Assembly: GCA_965247055.1 (NCBI GenBank)
Contig: CBDFGE010000005.1
Coordinates: 310,001 to 374,000 of the forward strand
DNA from: CBDFGE01 sp965247055
GTDB lineage: Bacteria > Chloroflexota > Dehalococcoidia > Lucifugimonadales > JAGWBF01
Length of the DNA stretch: 64,000 nt
Direction of reading: 5' to 3'
The notes under the pieces are model-generated. The model saw only the letters and a list, made by a program, of their open reading frames with translations, was not told where the DNA came from and ran no database searches. The stretch's first letter is position 1, and every line of letters starts with the position of its first letter. Of the stretch, positions 23,409-31,940 are shown one piece after another. The position numbers and the translations under genes were made by a program.

Positions 23409-24014
23409 ATGGCTGAAGGTACGGACCCCACGATCGATGCGGTCAGACGCGCACTGACCAACCGCAAGAAATCCTCTGTCCGCGACGAGTCCCTGGACCC
23501 AGCGTCCGTGCTTGTTCTGGTTTACCCCAAGGACGGCGAGCACTGCATCCTCCTCAACAAGAGGACGGACGAGGTGGAGCACCATAAGGGAGAGATATCC
23601 TTCCCGGGCGGTGCCAGAGACCCGGAGGACCGGGACTTCCTGGATACGGCGTTGCGAGAGGCCTACGAGGAGATGGGAATAAGGCGCGAGGACGTAATGG
23701 TACTGGGAGAGCTGGACGATGTGGCGACGCGGAGCCAGTTTGGCGTGCGTGTCTTTGCGGGGACCATCCCCTATCCATACCCGTTCAAACCCAGCGCCAT
23801 TGAGATTGCGGAGGTGCTCGAGGTGCCCGTTCGGCAGCTTCTTGACCCGGCGAATCTGAGAGAGGAAGTGCGCTGGACCGAGGGTGGGGTCACCAGGGCC
23901 TACTCCTACGCATGGGGAAGGCACCTGATCTTCGGGGCGACAGCCCAGATAGTGACCCAGTTTCTGGGGTTACTTCCCGACCTTGGGGATGGCAAAGCAG
24001 GAGGGCTGAATTGA
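23409..24014 (+). CDS. Nudix hydrolase of the CoA pyrophosphatase type
   Basis: Probably cleaves CoA or CoA esters to phosphopantetheine and 3',5'-ADP. The 201-residue protein has the CoA-subgroup motif LLNKRTDEVEHHKGEISFPG before the Nudix box GGARDPEDRDFL..ALREAYEEMGI. The ATG at 23409 is the first with family sequence; the frame is open to 23328. It stands between the AAA+ gene (90 bp after it) and the VWA gene, whose TTG start overlaps this stop in TTGA. Its place inside an AAA+/VWA pair is unusual. Confidence 0.88.
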   Translation: MAEGTDPTIDAVRRALTNRKKSSVRDESLDPASVLVLVYPKDGEHCILLNKRTDEVEHHKGEISFPGGARDPEDRDFLDTALREAYEEMGIRREDVMVLGELDDVATRSQFGVRVFAGTIPYPYPFKPSAIEIAEVLEVPVRQLLDPANLREEVRWTEGGVTRAYSYAWGRHLIFGATAQIVTQFLGLLPDLGDGKAGGLN

Positions 24015-27000
24015 GCGTCGCCCCCGGACACCCCGAGACGTGGGGACCGGCCGAGATCGAGAGTGAGCTTGCGAAACAGCACCAGTCGGTCGTGAACGGG
24101 TATAGACAGGCGAAGGATGCGCTGGCGTCCGCCTTCAAGGAGGAGGAGCTCGGCCTGTGGGCCAGGGAAGGGTTGATCATTGCCAACCAGACGGTCCGCT
24201 CCTGGGAGGCCGCGGTGGAGTATTTCAGGGTGGGGCCGGAAGTGGCCAAGTTCCTTGCCTTCCCCTCCTTTATCCAATGGGCCCGCTGCGGCGCCTATCT
24301 ATCTCAGGACTCACCGACGCTGGCGGTGTCCTACTTCAGGGCGAGCCCGGAGATAGTCGTCGGCATCAGGGCCCAGTACATACCGCGCTGGGCGGGGCTG
24401 GGGCGGAGCCTCTACAAGGGGACCTGGAAGTCCAGCACCCTTGCGGCCAAGTTCTTCGAGGTCAGCCCTCGGCTGGTCCGGGTCCTGCCCTTCTGGGACG
24501 TGGAGGTGTTCGCGGCCCTCATCGAGGCGTTGTCGAACAAATCCTACGACGTGGCTTCCGACTGCCTTGTCCTGGGTGAAAGCGTGCTCGCCCAGATGGG
24601 GAGGGAGAGGGAAGCATTCCTTTCGATGGCGCGCTCCCTTGTCGAAGGGAGTTGGCGGGAGGTGAAGGGTTGCCTGGAGGCTGCGGGAAAGTTCCTGCCT
24701 TCCATCGACGAGAGCCAGCGCACCCGCTTTCTGCGGCTGGCCGAACGCCTGGCCAAAACAGGTCAGCGGGAGACATCCAGCTTCCTCCTGGAGGGTTCCC
24801 AGTCCCTCGGCAGGATCGATTCCTCCTCCCAGAGGTATATCCTCGACCTTAGCGAGACCCTGCTCAACGCATCTCCCCAGGCTGTGCCCGCCTTCTTGAG
24901 AAGCCTCGACGGGGTGCTTAACCGGGTGACACTGGGCCAGCTGGACATATGGTTCCAGCACGGGCTGCGCCTTTTGCAGGAGAACCCCGATGGGGGGCTG
25001 GCCTTCTTCAGGGTGGAGTCGAACACGTCGGAGCAGCTCCTGGAGACCCTCTCCTCGAGCCTGGAGCTCGACCGGGTGAAGGGGGTCATGCGCCTTTACT
25101 GTCGTGCCCTCTGCGGCTTCCCGGTGGAAATCCTGAGCAGTAAAGAGCTGGTCCACAAGGGCATAGGCTGGGTGTCCGAGTCCCAGGCATCCACCGAAGG
25201 CACCAGGGTCTTCCTGCCGCCGGTGGTGGACCGATACCCCAGCAAGGAGGAGAACTTCGGTTGGTTCAAAGTGGTGTCCACCCACCAGGTGGCCCACCTG
25301 GAGTTTGGTAGCTTCGAGTTACAGTTCGACCGCCCCTCGGCGCTGTTCGAGGACCTGAGGCCCAAAATGGAGGCGGATGTGGTCGCCTCGGCGGTGGCCA
25401 GATTGCAGGCCAAGTTGACGGAGGACGGGGAGGAGGATTCCACCCCCGAGAGAAAGTATCTGACCGATATGGGACGTTTCTTCCACCTCTTCGAGGACCG
25501 GAAGCTGGCGCTGAATGCATTTACCATACTGGAAGACGGCAGGCTGGACTATCGGGTGAAGATGGAGTACCGGGGTATCGTCCGCCACTATCGGTTGGTG
25601 CAGCAGGCCGCCCTGGACGGGCGGCCTCCCATGGAGGAGCTCCCCCTTCGGCAGGCCATGGTGGAGCTTCTCCTCCACCTTAGTCTGGAGCAGCTTAAAG
25701 GGCTACCGGTGCCCCGGGCACATCAAGACACGGCCCGAGTGCTGGCGAAGGTCTTTCGGAAGCTCCTCAACGTCAGGGCCTCGGTGGAGGACACGGCTGA
25801 AGCCACCATTCGCGCCTACCAGATCCTGTCCCGGCTCCCCAACGAGGCCCAATCGCCCCAGGACCTCCAGCCCCAGGACTTCGACGGGGACGAGGAGTTT
25901 TCCGAGGAGGAGTTCCGCGAGCTGCTGGAGAAGCTGGAGGACGGACAGGAGGAGGCGGAGGAGGGTGAGGAGGAAAAGGGAGAGGAGCCCTATGAATCCC
26001 CGGAGGACGTAGAGTTTCGGGGTGACTTCAAGCCGGAGCTGGTGCAGCTCTTGAATAAGCTGCGGGCGGACCAGTCGCAGCAGGGGGAATCGGAGCAGAT
26101 AACGCGCGAGATGTTAGAGGAGCTGCTCCGGGAGAGCCCCGAGCTGGGCCTGGACGCCGAAGCCGGGAAGCTGCAGAGTGCCATGGGGATGTTTGTCCAA
26201 AACATCATGCGAGAGGCGGGGGTACCGCCGTCTTCGTCCCAGGCAGGGCAGGGCTACGGCCCCATGGCCCACGAGGACGAGCAGGGCGGCTCCCTGGAGG
26301 CCCCGGAACCCAAGTCTCAGGTGTACGACGAATGGGACTTCCGTGCGGCGGACTACAAGCCCAAGTGGTGCGTTGTGCGGGAGAAGAGCGTTGACCAGGG
26401 TGATGTCACCTTCTTCAACGAGACGTTGCGGAGTTACGCCGCCCTGTCCGCAGACATCCGGCGACAGTTCGAGATGGTGGTCCCCGAGAACTTCCGAAAG
26501 GTCAGAAGGGTCATTGATGGCGAGGACCTGGACCTGGACGCGGCCATTGAGGCTACCGTGGAACGGCACCTCGGGATGACCCCGTCGGAGAAGATTTGGT
26601 GGAGGCGCAACAAGGTAGAGCGCGATGTGGCCGTGGTGTTCCTGCTGGACATGAGCGCCTCTACCGCAGAGGCCATAGATGAGGGGCGCCCCACGGTGGA
26701 TGACCAGGACGCCCCCGATGACCCGGTGGAGTACATGATGTGGCTCAGGTCCCGCAGGGAAGGGATGGTGCGCCGCCGGTACAAGCGGATCATAGACCTG
26801 GAAAAGGAGAGCGCCGCCCTTCTTATCCAGGCCCTGGAGACCATCGGGGATACCTACGGCATCTACGGCTTCTCCGGATACGGAAGAGAAAACGTGGAGT
26901 TCTACGTCATCAAGGATATCGACGAGACTTTCCACGACAGGATCAAAAAGCGCATAGACAAGATCACGCCGATGCACGCCACCCGAATGGGCCCGGCCAT

Positions 27001-27310
27001 CAGGCACGCTACCTTCAAGCTAGAGGGCCAGGAGGCAAAGACAAAGATCCTCTTCCTTATCAGCGACGGCAGGCCACAGGACAGGGGATACAGCCGGGAG
27101 GGTGTCGAGAAGGAGTACGCCGTCCATGACACTCACATGGCGCTGGTGGAGGCCAAGAGGAAGGCCATTATCCCCTTCTGCCTGACCGTGGACAAGGCGG
27201 GACACGATTACCTGAAGACGATGTGCGGGGACATGAGCTACGAAGTCCTGGACAACATCTGGGCCCTGCCGCAACGCCTCCCCACCATCTACCGCATGCT
27301 CACAACGTAG
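24011..27310 (+). CDS. Very large VWA-domain protein of the CbbO/NorD family
   Basis: Partner of the CbbQ-type ATPase: in known systems the VWA protein delivers the ATPase to its client. The start is TTG 24011-24013, overlapping the Nudix stop, with GGAGG 6 nt before it; the product has 1,099 residues. Residues about 30-450 form an alpha-helical repeat region with a recurring pattern of W/F-x-x-A-x-x-F-x-x-x-P. A strongly acidic stretch lies near 620-670. The VWA domain runs from about 870 with MIDAS DMSAS, a Thr (THATRMG-type segment MHATRMGPA) and ISDGRPQD. Known CbbO and NorD proteins are mostly 600-800 residues, so the N-terminal part is an addition. Confidence 0.88.
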   Translation: MSVAPGHPETWGPAEIESELAKQHQSVVNGYRQAKDALASAFKEEELGLWAREGLIIANQTVRSWEAAVEYFRVGPEVAKFLAFPSFIQWARCGAYLSQDSPTLAVSYFRASPEIVVGIRAQYIPRWAGLGRSLYKGTWKSSTLAAKFFEVSPRLVRVLPFWDVEVFAALIEALSNKSYDVASDCLVLGESVLAQMGREREAFLSMARSLVEGSWREVKGCLEAAGKFLPSIDESQRTRFLRLAERLAKTGQRETSSFLLEGSQSLGRIDSSSQRYILDLSETLLNASPQAVPAFLRSLDGVLNRVTLGQLDIWFQHGLRLLQENPDGGLAFFRVESNTSEQLLETLSSSLELDRVKGVMRLYCRALCGFPVEILSSKELVHKGIGWVSESQASTEGTRVFLPPVVDRYPSKEENFGWFKVVSTHQVAHLEFGSFELQFDRPSALFEDLRPKMEADVVASAVARLQAKLTEDGEEDSTPERKYLTDMGRFFHLFEDRKLALNAFTILEDGRLDYRVKMEYRGIVRHYRLVQQAALDGRPPMEELPLRQAMVELLLHLSLEQLKGLPVPRAHQDTARVLAKVFRKLLNVRASVEDTAEATIRAYQILSRLPNEAQSPQDLQPQDFDGDEEFSEEEFRELLEKLEDGQEEAEEGEEEKGEEPYESPEDVEFRGDFKPELVQLLNKLRADQSQQGESEQITREMLEELLRESPELGLDAEAGKLQSAMGMFVQNIMREAGVPPSSSQAGQGYGPMAHEDEQGGSLEAPEPKSQVYDEWDFRAADYKPKWCVVREKSVDQGDVTFFNETLRSYAALSADIRRQFEMVVPENFRKVRRVIDGEDLDLDAAIEATVERHLGMTPSEKIWWRRNKVERDVAVVFLLDMSASTAEAIDEGRPTVDDQDAPDDPVEYMMWLRSRREGMVRRRYKRIIDLEKESAALLIQALETIGDTYGIYGFSGYGRENVEFYVIKDIDETFHDRIKKRIDKITPMHATRMGPAIRHATFKLEGQEAKTKILFLISDGRPQDRGYSREGVEKEYAVHDTHMALVEAKRKAIIPFCLTVDKAGHDYLKTMCGDMSYEVLDNIWALPQRLPTIYRMLTT

Positions 27311-27337
27311 CGCCTCGGGTCCCCAGCCGCTTCTTTA

Positions 27338-28630
27338 CTAGGTGCTGAGCAGCCGCCGCAGCTCGATGAGGGCGGTGGACGCACCGCGGCGCTTGATCAC
27401 CGTCCGCCTTGGCGGCAGCTGGGTGCCTACGTGCGTCACGGTCACCTCTCCCGGGTTGGCGGGTGCCAGTGCGATGGCTATGTGTATCTGGCCCCACTGT
27501 CGGGGAGCCCCATGGGCGGGGGGTTCTGAGACCACCTCCTCGGGGAAGACGGTTCCGGTTACGGCGAGTCCCACATGGGCATCTAGCCGCTCCCTCGCGG
27601 CCCGGGCCATGGCCTCGGCGGCTTCCTGGCTGACCAGGCCGTACCTTCCGATAACCGCGGCCGGTACCCCGCTGGCGACGGCCGAAGGGCCGTCGTAGAC
27701 CACCATGCCTCCCTTGAAGAAGTGGGCGCTCTCTGCCATCTCCGTTATGCTGTTGGCCAGCAGCCCCCCGGTGCAGGACTCCATCGTGGCCAGGGTGAGC
27801 CCTTTCTGGGCAAGTAGCAGCCCGACCGCTTGCTCGGGTGTCTCGTCGTCGTACCCCCAGATGTATGGCCCCACTATCGCGGCCAGTCCTTCCTCCACGG
27901 GCTGGATAAGACGCCGGGCCGCGCCCTCGTCGGCTGCCCGGGCGATGATACGCAGGTGGATTCCGTCGGCCTTGGCGTAGATCCCCAGATACGGGTTCTC
28001 CTTGCCCAGGTACTCCGAGACCATCTCGTCGAGCCCTCCCTCGGATAGGCCCGTGGTCTTTATGTTGCGGGTCAGTATGACCTCCCCCTTCACCCTCTGG
28101 CGCAGCCGGGGTGCCACCTCCTCCTCCCAGATGCCCAGCAGCTCCGCCGGGGGGCCCGGCATGGCGACGACGATCTTCGGGTCACCATCGCCGGCCGCCG
28201 ATGGGCCCACCTCTACCCACCAGCCCGGCGCCGTACCGCGGCGGTTGGGGATGGTCTGGGCCGACGGTATCAGGGTCGCCTGTTTGATATTGGTGGCCGG
28301 CATGTTCGTTCCCCGGCCGCGGAAGTACTCCCGCAGGCCGGCTGCCAGGTTATCCTGTACCGCCATCTCCTCGCCCAGGGACCTGGCGATGGCCTCGCGG
28401 GTAAGGTCGTCTTGGGTAGGACCCAGCCCGCCGCTGCAGAAGATGATGTCCGAACGCTCGAGCCCCCGGGTAAATGCGTGGGCCAGCATGTCCAGGTTGT
28501 CTCCCATCTGGGTGACCCGCTGCAGCTGGATGCCCAGCGGGGGCAGCCGCGAGGCGATAAAGGGGGCGTTGGTATCGACCAGCTCGCCCATCAGCAGCTC
28601 GGTGCCGATGGAGATAATCTCGGCCTTTAT
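27338..28630 (-). CDS. cinA: CinA family protein (nicotinamide-nucleotide amidohydrolase), with ATA at the start position
   Basis: CinA/PncC deamidates nicotinamide mononucleotide in NAD recycling. Its N-terminal MoCF-like domain hydrolyses ADP-ribose. Domain 1 has CSGGLGPTQDDLTREAIA; the C-terminal domain has MESCTGGLLANSIT. Family members start M-K-A-E-I-I-S-I-G-T-E-L-L, and here this sequence is encoded intact, but the first codon is ATA (28628-28630) with AGGGG 8 nt before it. No ATG, GTG or TTG is in frame upstream before a stop. The first ATG (28591) would remove 13 residues of the first beta strand. With the ATA the protein is 430 residues. Confidence 0.85.
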   Translation of the reverse strand: MKAEIISIGTELLMGELVDTNAPFIASRLPPLGIQLQRVTQMGDNLDMLAHAFTRGLERSDIIFCSGGLGPTQDDLTREAIARSLGEEMAVQDNLAAGLREYFRGRGTNMPATNIKQATLIPSAQTIPNRRGTAPGWWVEVGPSAAGDGDPKIVVAMPGPPAELLGIWEEEVAPRLRQRVKGEVILTRNIKTTGLSEGGLDEMVSEYLGKENPYLGIYAKADGIHLRIIARAADEGAARRLIQPVEEGLAAIVGPYIWGYDDETPEQAVGLLLAQKGLTLATMESCTGGLLANSITEMAESAHFFKGGMVVYDGPSAVASGVPAAVIGRYGLVSQEAAEAMARAARERLDAHVGLAVTGTVFPEEVVSEPPAHGAPRQWGQIHIAIALAPANPGEVTVTHVGTQLPPRRTVIKRRGASTALIELRRLLST

Positions 28631-28741
28631 AGGACCACCCCTTGGTGCAAAGGTGTACGCAGTGGGAGTATATAGCCCAGAGGCGTCGAGTTCAATCGGC
28701 GGCGCGGCAGCCCCGGGCCGTGACCGTCGTTGCGACGGACG

Positions 28742-29299
28742 TTAGCCCGATTGACCTTCGGCGGGGGGCTCTGGGGTCGGGGGATAGGGTGGCTCGGTGG
28801 CCAGCCTGGTCACCACTTCAGCATAGACTGAAGTCAGGGTGCAGAGCCTGTTGGAGCCCACCAGCCGTGCGTACCAGTTCTCCCCGTTGGGGGTCGGGTC
28901 TCCCAGGTGGAAATCCAGGGAAAAGCCGGCCTTGTCGATTATATGTATCGTGGCCTGGGGTTCGTCCAGGCCGTACTTGGCAGGATCATCGATCTCCTCG
29001 ATAACGGCCCTGGCGCACCGAGGCCCGCTGAGCAGTGTGACGCTGCCCGACCACTTGTCCTGGAAGACGGGGGTATCGGTGGTACCGTCCTTGATGACCC
29101 ACCTGGCGCCCACCAGGGCATAGTCTGCTCGATCGTCCCTGTGGGTCACGGATATTCCGGTGATGTCTTCTGTGGAGATCTTGAAAAGCCAGGGCTCCTT
29201 TGGCTCGGGCTCCTTGGTGCTCAACTCTCTGGTAATGAAAACGGATCCCCCGATAAGCGTAAGGATTAGCACCAGCACTATGGAGAGCCTAACGTTCAT
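28742..29299 (-). CDS. DUF4340-domain membrane-anchored protein
   Basis: A 185-residue protein with one N-terminal membrane helix (LSIVLVLILTLIGGSVFIT) and a periplasmic DUF4340 region (DPAKYGLDEPQATIHI, DFHLGDPTPNGENWYARL). DUF4340 proteins are found after GldG-type ABC transporter genes in many phyla; their role is not established. It follows the GldG-like gene by 48 bp and is the last gene of that operon. The C-terminus is Pro/Glu-rich. Confidence 0.82.
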   Translation of the reverse strand: MNVRLSIVLVLILTLIGGSVFITRELSTKEPEPKEPWLFKISTEDITGISVTHRDDRADYALVGARWVIKDGTTDTPVFQDKWSGSVTLLSGPRCARAVIEEIDDPAKYGLDEPQATIHIIDKAGFSLDFHLGDPTPNGENWYARLVGSNRLCTLTSVYAEVVTRLATEPPYPPTPEPPAEGQSG

Positions 29300-29347
29300 T
29301 AGTTCACGCCCAATCGTGCCTTGGCCCGGTCATCGCACCACCTCACC

Positions 29348-31201
29348 TTATCGCCTTCTCCACCACACGAAGCCTCCCAAGGCGGCCATCAGAGCCGGCA
29401 GCATGAGCCAGCTGGTGAACCGGATGATGTCGTACTGGTTGCGCGTCGTCTCCAGCACACGGACATCCGCGGACCTTGCCCTGATGCCGGCGAGGGGTAT
29501 GTCTCCCACCAGCCAGTTTACCGCGTTGAGGAAGAAGTCGCTGTTCCCAAAGGAGTGGAAGTAGCGGTTTGAGGCGAAATCCGAGTCTCCGAACACTACT
29601 ATGGAGGCGGGAGTCAGCCCAGCCAGATCGGCAGGGAGCTCCTCGTCCAGCGGCGCTATCGCCCTTACGGCGATGGCGGGGAACAGCGGACCGATCTGGT
29701 CTCCCGGCTGCGGGTCGGTCCTCCCCGGGTCGTTGATCAGCCAGCTCGCCGCCGAGGTCACTGCCAGGGCGGTCCCAAAAACTGTGGGAATCCTCTGGTC
29801 TTCCTGGTCCTCGTCCTCCGGCACCTCCGAGGGGAAGAAGAGGACGCCCTCCCCCGCCGGCGCCAGAGAGGTGACGCCGGGATAATAGGTGGTATCCAAC
29901 AGGCTGGTAAAGCCCCGGATTCCCAGGAGGCTGTTGAGGGGTTCGGGTATTGTGTTGATGTACTGTTCTCTGGTCACGACGGTTATCTCGGTGTTCTCAG
30001 GCAGCGACCTCTGCAGGTCCACGATACGGCCCTCACCCACCAGAGTACCCCATCTGGCCAGGAAGTTCCTAAAGCTCTGGTGGGTGTCGGGCTCCACCAG
30101 GAAAAGCATGTTGCCGCCGCTCTTCAGATAGTCGTTGAGTATCTGGGCCTCATTGTCCGGCAGAGGGTCGCGGGGGCCCGCCACTATCACCATGTTCACC
30201 TTTGGCTGGCAGGGTTCTGGCTCCGCACCTGCCGCCGGGGGCGGTAGCTGGCAACGGTCCAGCTCCAGCTGTTCCTTTCCCTCGGGCAGGGTCAGGTTGA
30301 GGGTGAACACCGCGTAGTTCTCGTCCTCGGTTCCTGTGGCCGCGAAGCCGAAACCTTCCGTACTCGGCTCGCGATTGAAGACGTCTCGCTCTCCGTGCCC
30401 CGTAAGGAAATAGACTATCTTCTGCTCCTTACCCGTGACGATGAGGAGCGCTGTGACGAAGTCTTGTTGGACGGCTACCTGGAGTGCGCCCTCCCGGCCT
30501 AGGGAGACCGTTGGCGCAAAGAGGTGTATCTTCTTCGAGTTCTTGCTGTCGACGGCTATGGTCCCGTACTGGGTTATGCCATAGTCCCGGGCGATGCCGG
30601 GTTTGGCATCGGGGTCTACGAACTCGTAGGAGAACTTCTGGGAGTGGACCTCGAACTCGTCGAGGACATCCCTTATCTCCCTCTGGACCGTCTCCTCTTC
30701 GGGGCTGGTCGCGGGGCCGAAGAAGGCCTTGGCCTCCACCGGCTCGTCGAGGTTTTTCAGCAGGTCCAGGGTGCGCTGGGCCAGGCTGAACTTCTTGGCG
30801 GCGGTGACGTCCATTCGGGCCGAGTTCTCAAAGGCGAGGAAATTGGCGAAGGCGGCTATGCCCAGGAAGGCGGCGATCATGACCACGGTGTTGGTGCTGT
30901 ACCTTCCGCGGCGGCCCTTCACGGCCCTGCTCACGGTGCCGAAGGAGATGACCACGGACGTCGCGACCAGGCCGCCCCCGATACCCAGGGTGATGTAGCT
31001 GTAGAGCCGCAGGTCCGACAGGAAGAGGAGGAGGATCACTCCCAGGACCAGTACGCCGGCACCCGCGAAGGCGAAGGTAGTACTCAGTCCCCCAAGAGCG
31101 CTTTCGATGCGGGTGAGGCTCCGGGCTATGTTTCCCAGAACGGTCCCGGAGAGCTTCTCGTCTTCGGGGTCTTCTCCCCGGCGTGGTGGTCCCTGGCTCA
31201 T
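29348..31201 (-). CDS. GldG-like ABC transporter auxiliary protein
   Basis: Membrane-associated auxiliary subunit of an ABC-2 type system. The 617 residues contain two N-terminal transmembrane helices (about 45-95), a third near 110, a long extracytoplasmic region with the GldG/IFT52-like fold (LDEFEVHSQKFSYEFVDPDA, VYFLTGHGERDV, DYLKSGGNMLFLVEP) and a C-terminal helix followed by WWRRR. In Bacteroidetes GldG is needed for gliding together with GldA and GldF. Here no other gliding genes are seen, so a general transport role is more likely. Confidence 0.88.
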   Translation of the reverse strand: MSQGPPRRGEDPEDEKLSGTVLGNIARSLTRIESALGGLSTTFAFAGAGVLVLGVILLLFLSDLRLYSYITLGIGGGLVATSVVISFGTVSRAVKGRRGRYSTNTVVMIAAFLGIAAFANFLAFENSARMDVTAAKKFSLAQRTLDLLKNLDEPVEAKAFFGPATSPEEETVQREIRDVLDEFEVHSQKFSYEFVDPDAKPGIARDYGITQYGTIAVDSKNSKKIHLFAPTVSLGREGALQVAVQQDFVTALLIVTGKEQKIVYFLTGHGERDVFNREPSTEGFGFAATGTEDENYAVFTLNLTLPEGKEQLELDRCQLPPPAAGAEPEPCQPKVNMVIVAGPRDPLPDNEAQILNDYLKSGGNMLFLVEPDTHQSFRNFLARWGTLVGEGRIVDLQRSLPENTEITVVTREQYINTIPEPLNSLLGIRGFTSLLDTTYYPGVTSLAPAGEGVLFFPSEVPEDEDQEDQRIPTVFGTALAVTSAASWLINDPGRTDPQPGDQIGPLFPAIAVRAIAPLDEELPADLAGLTPASIVVFGDSDFASNRYFHSFGNSDFFLNAVNWLVGDIPLAGIRARSADVRVLETTRNQYDIIRFTSWLMLPALMAALGGFVWWRRR

Positions 31202-31226
31202 CCGCTGGCTCCCTTCACGGCAGGCC

Positions 31227-31940
31227 CTATCTCCAACGGCGGGCCTCCAGGGACCTGACCGTAAGGAACAGGAAGACGGCGGTCACGGTAACGTAATAGA
31301 CTATGTTGTTGGTGGCCACTACTCCCCGGGTAAAGTCGTCCAAGTGGGCCGTCATCCCTGCCTGAGAGAGGATGGTGGATGCCACGCCCCCCACGCGATT
31401 AGCCACCTCGTCGGCCAGGGACAGGACGAACAGGATGCCCAACCCCACGACCAGGGCCACGATCTGGTTGTTGGTCAAGGACGAGGCCAGCAGACCCGCC
31501 GAGAGGGCGGCGGCCCCGTACAGGATCAGCCCCAGGTACCCGCTCCATATCGGCCCCGAGTCCGGGTTGCCGTACACGTACAGCAGCAGCACGTAGTAGA
31601 GGGTCAGTGACAAGGTCGCGATGAAGAAGGTAAGGCTGGCCAGGAACTTTCCCAGGACCACCTCCCAGTCCTTGACCGGGGCGGTAAGGAGCAGCTCCAC
31701 GGTGCCCAGTTTCTGCTCTTCCGCCAGAAGGCGCATGGTTATGGCCGGGGCCAGCAGTATCAGTAGGAAGGAGCTGGGCTGGATATAGCCTTCGATGCTG
31801 GCTTCGGGGAAGAGTCCTCCGACACTGCGTACAAAAAAGATGCCCGTGACCGCCAGGAACACCAGGGCAACTATGTATCCCATGGGGCTGGTGAAATAGG
31901 CCTGTATCTCTTTCCAGGCGATGGCCAGGGAAACCCTCAT
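31227..31940 (-). CDS. ABC-2 type permease, GldF-like
   Basis: Membrane subunit, 237 residues with six predicted helices. It starts MRVSLAIAWKEIQAYFTSPMGY, typical of GldF/NatB-type permeases, and contains RLLAEEQKLGTVELLLTAPV, the conserved cytoplasmic loop. Its ATG overlaps the stop of the ATPase gene by 4 bp (ATGA), showing translational coupling. Confidence 0.92.
   Translation of the reverse strand: MRVSLAIAWKEIQAYFTSPMGYIVALVFLAVTGIFFVRSVGGLFPEASIEGYIQPSSFLLILLAPAITMRLLAEEQKLGTVELLLTAPVKDWEVVLGKFLASLTFFIATLSLTLYYVLLLYVYGNPDSGPIWSGYLGLILYGAAALSAGLLASSLTNNQIVALVVGLGILFVLSLADEVANRVGGVASTILSQAGMTAHLDDFTRGVVATNNIVYYVTVTAVFLFLTVRSLEARRWR

Noticed and set aside
22431..27310. Calling the AAA+/VWA genes cbbQ/cbbO or norQ/norD
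   Set aside because: The client enzyme that would decide the name is not in the window, so only the family is given.
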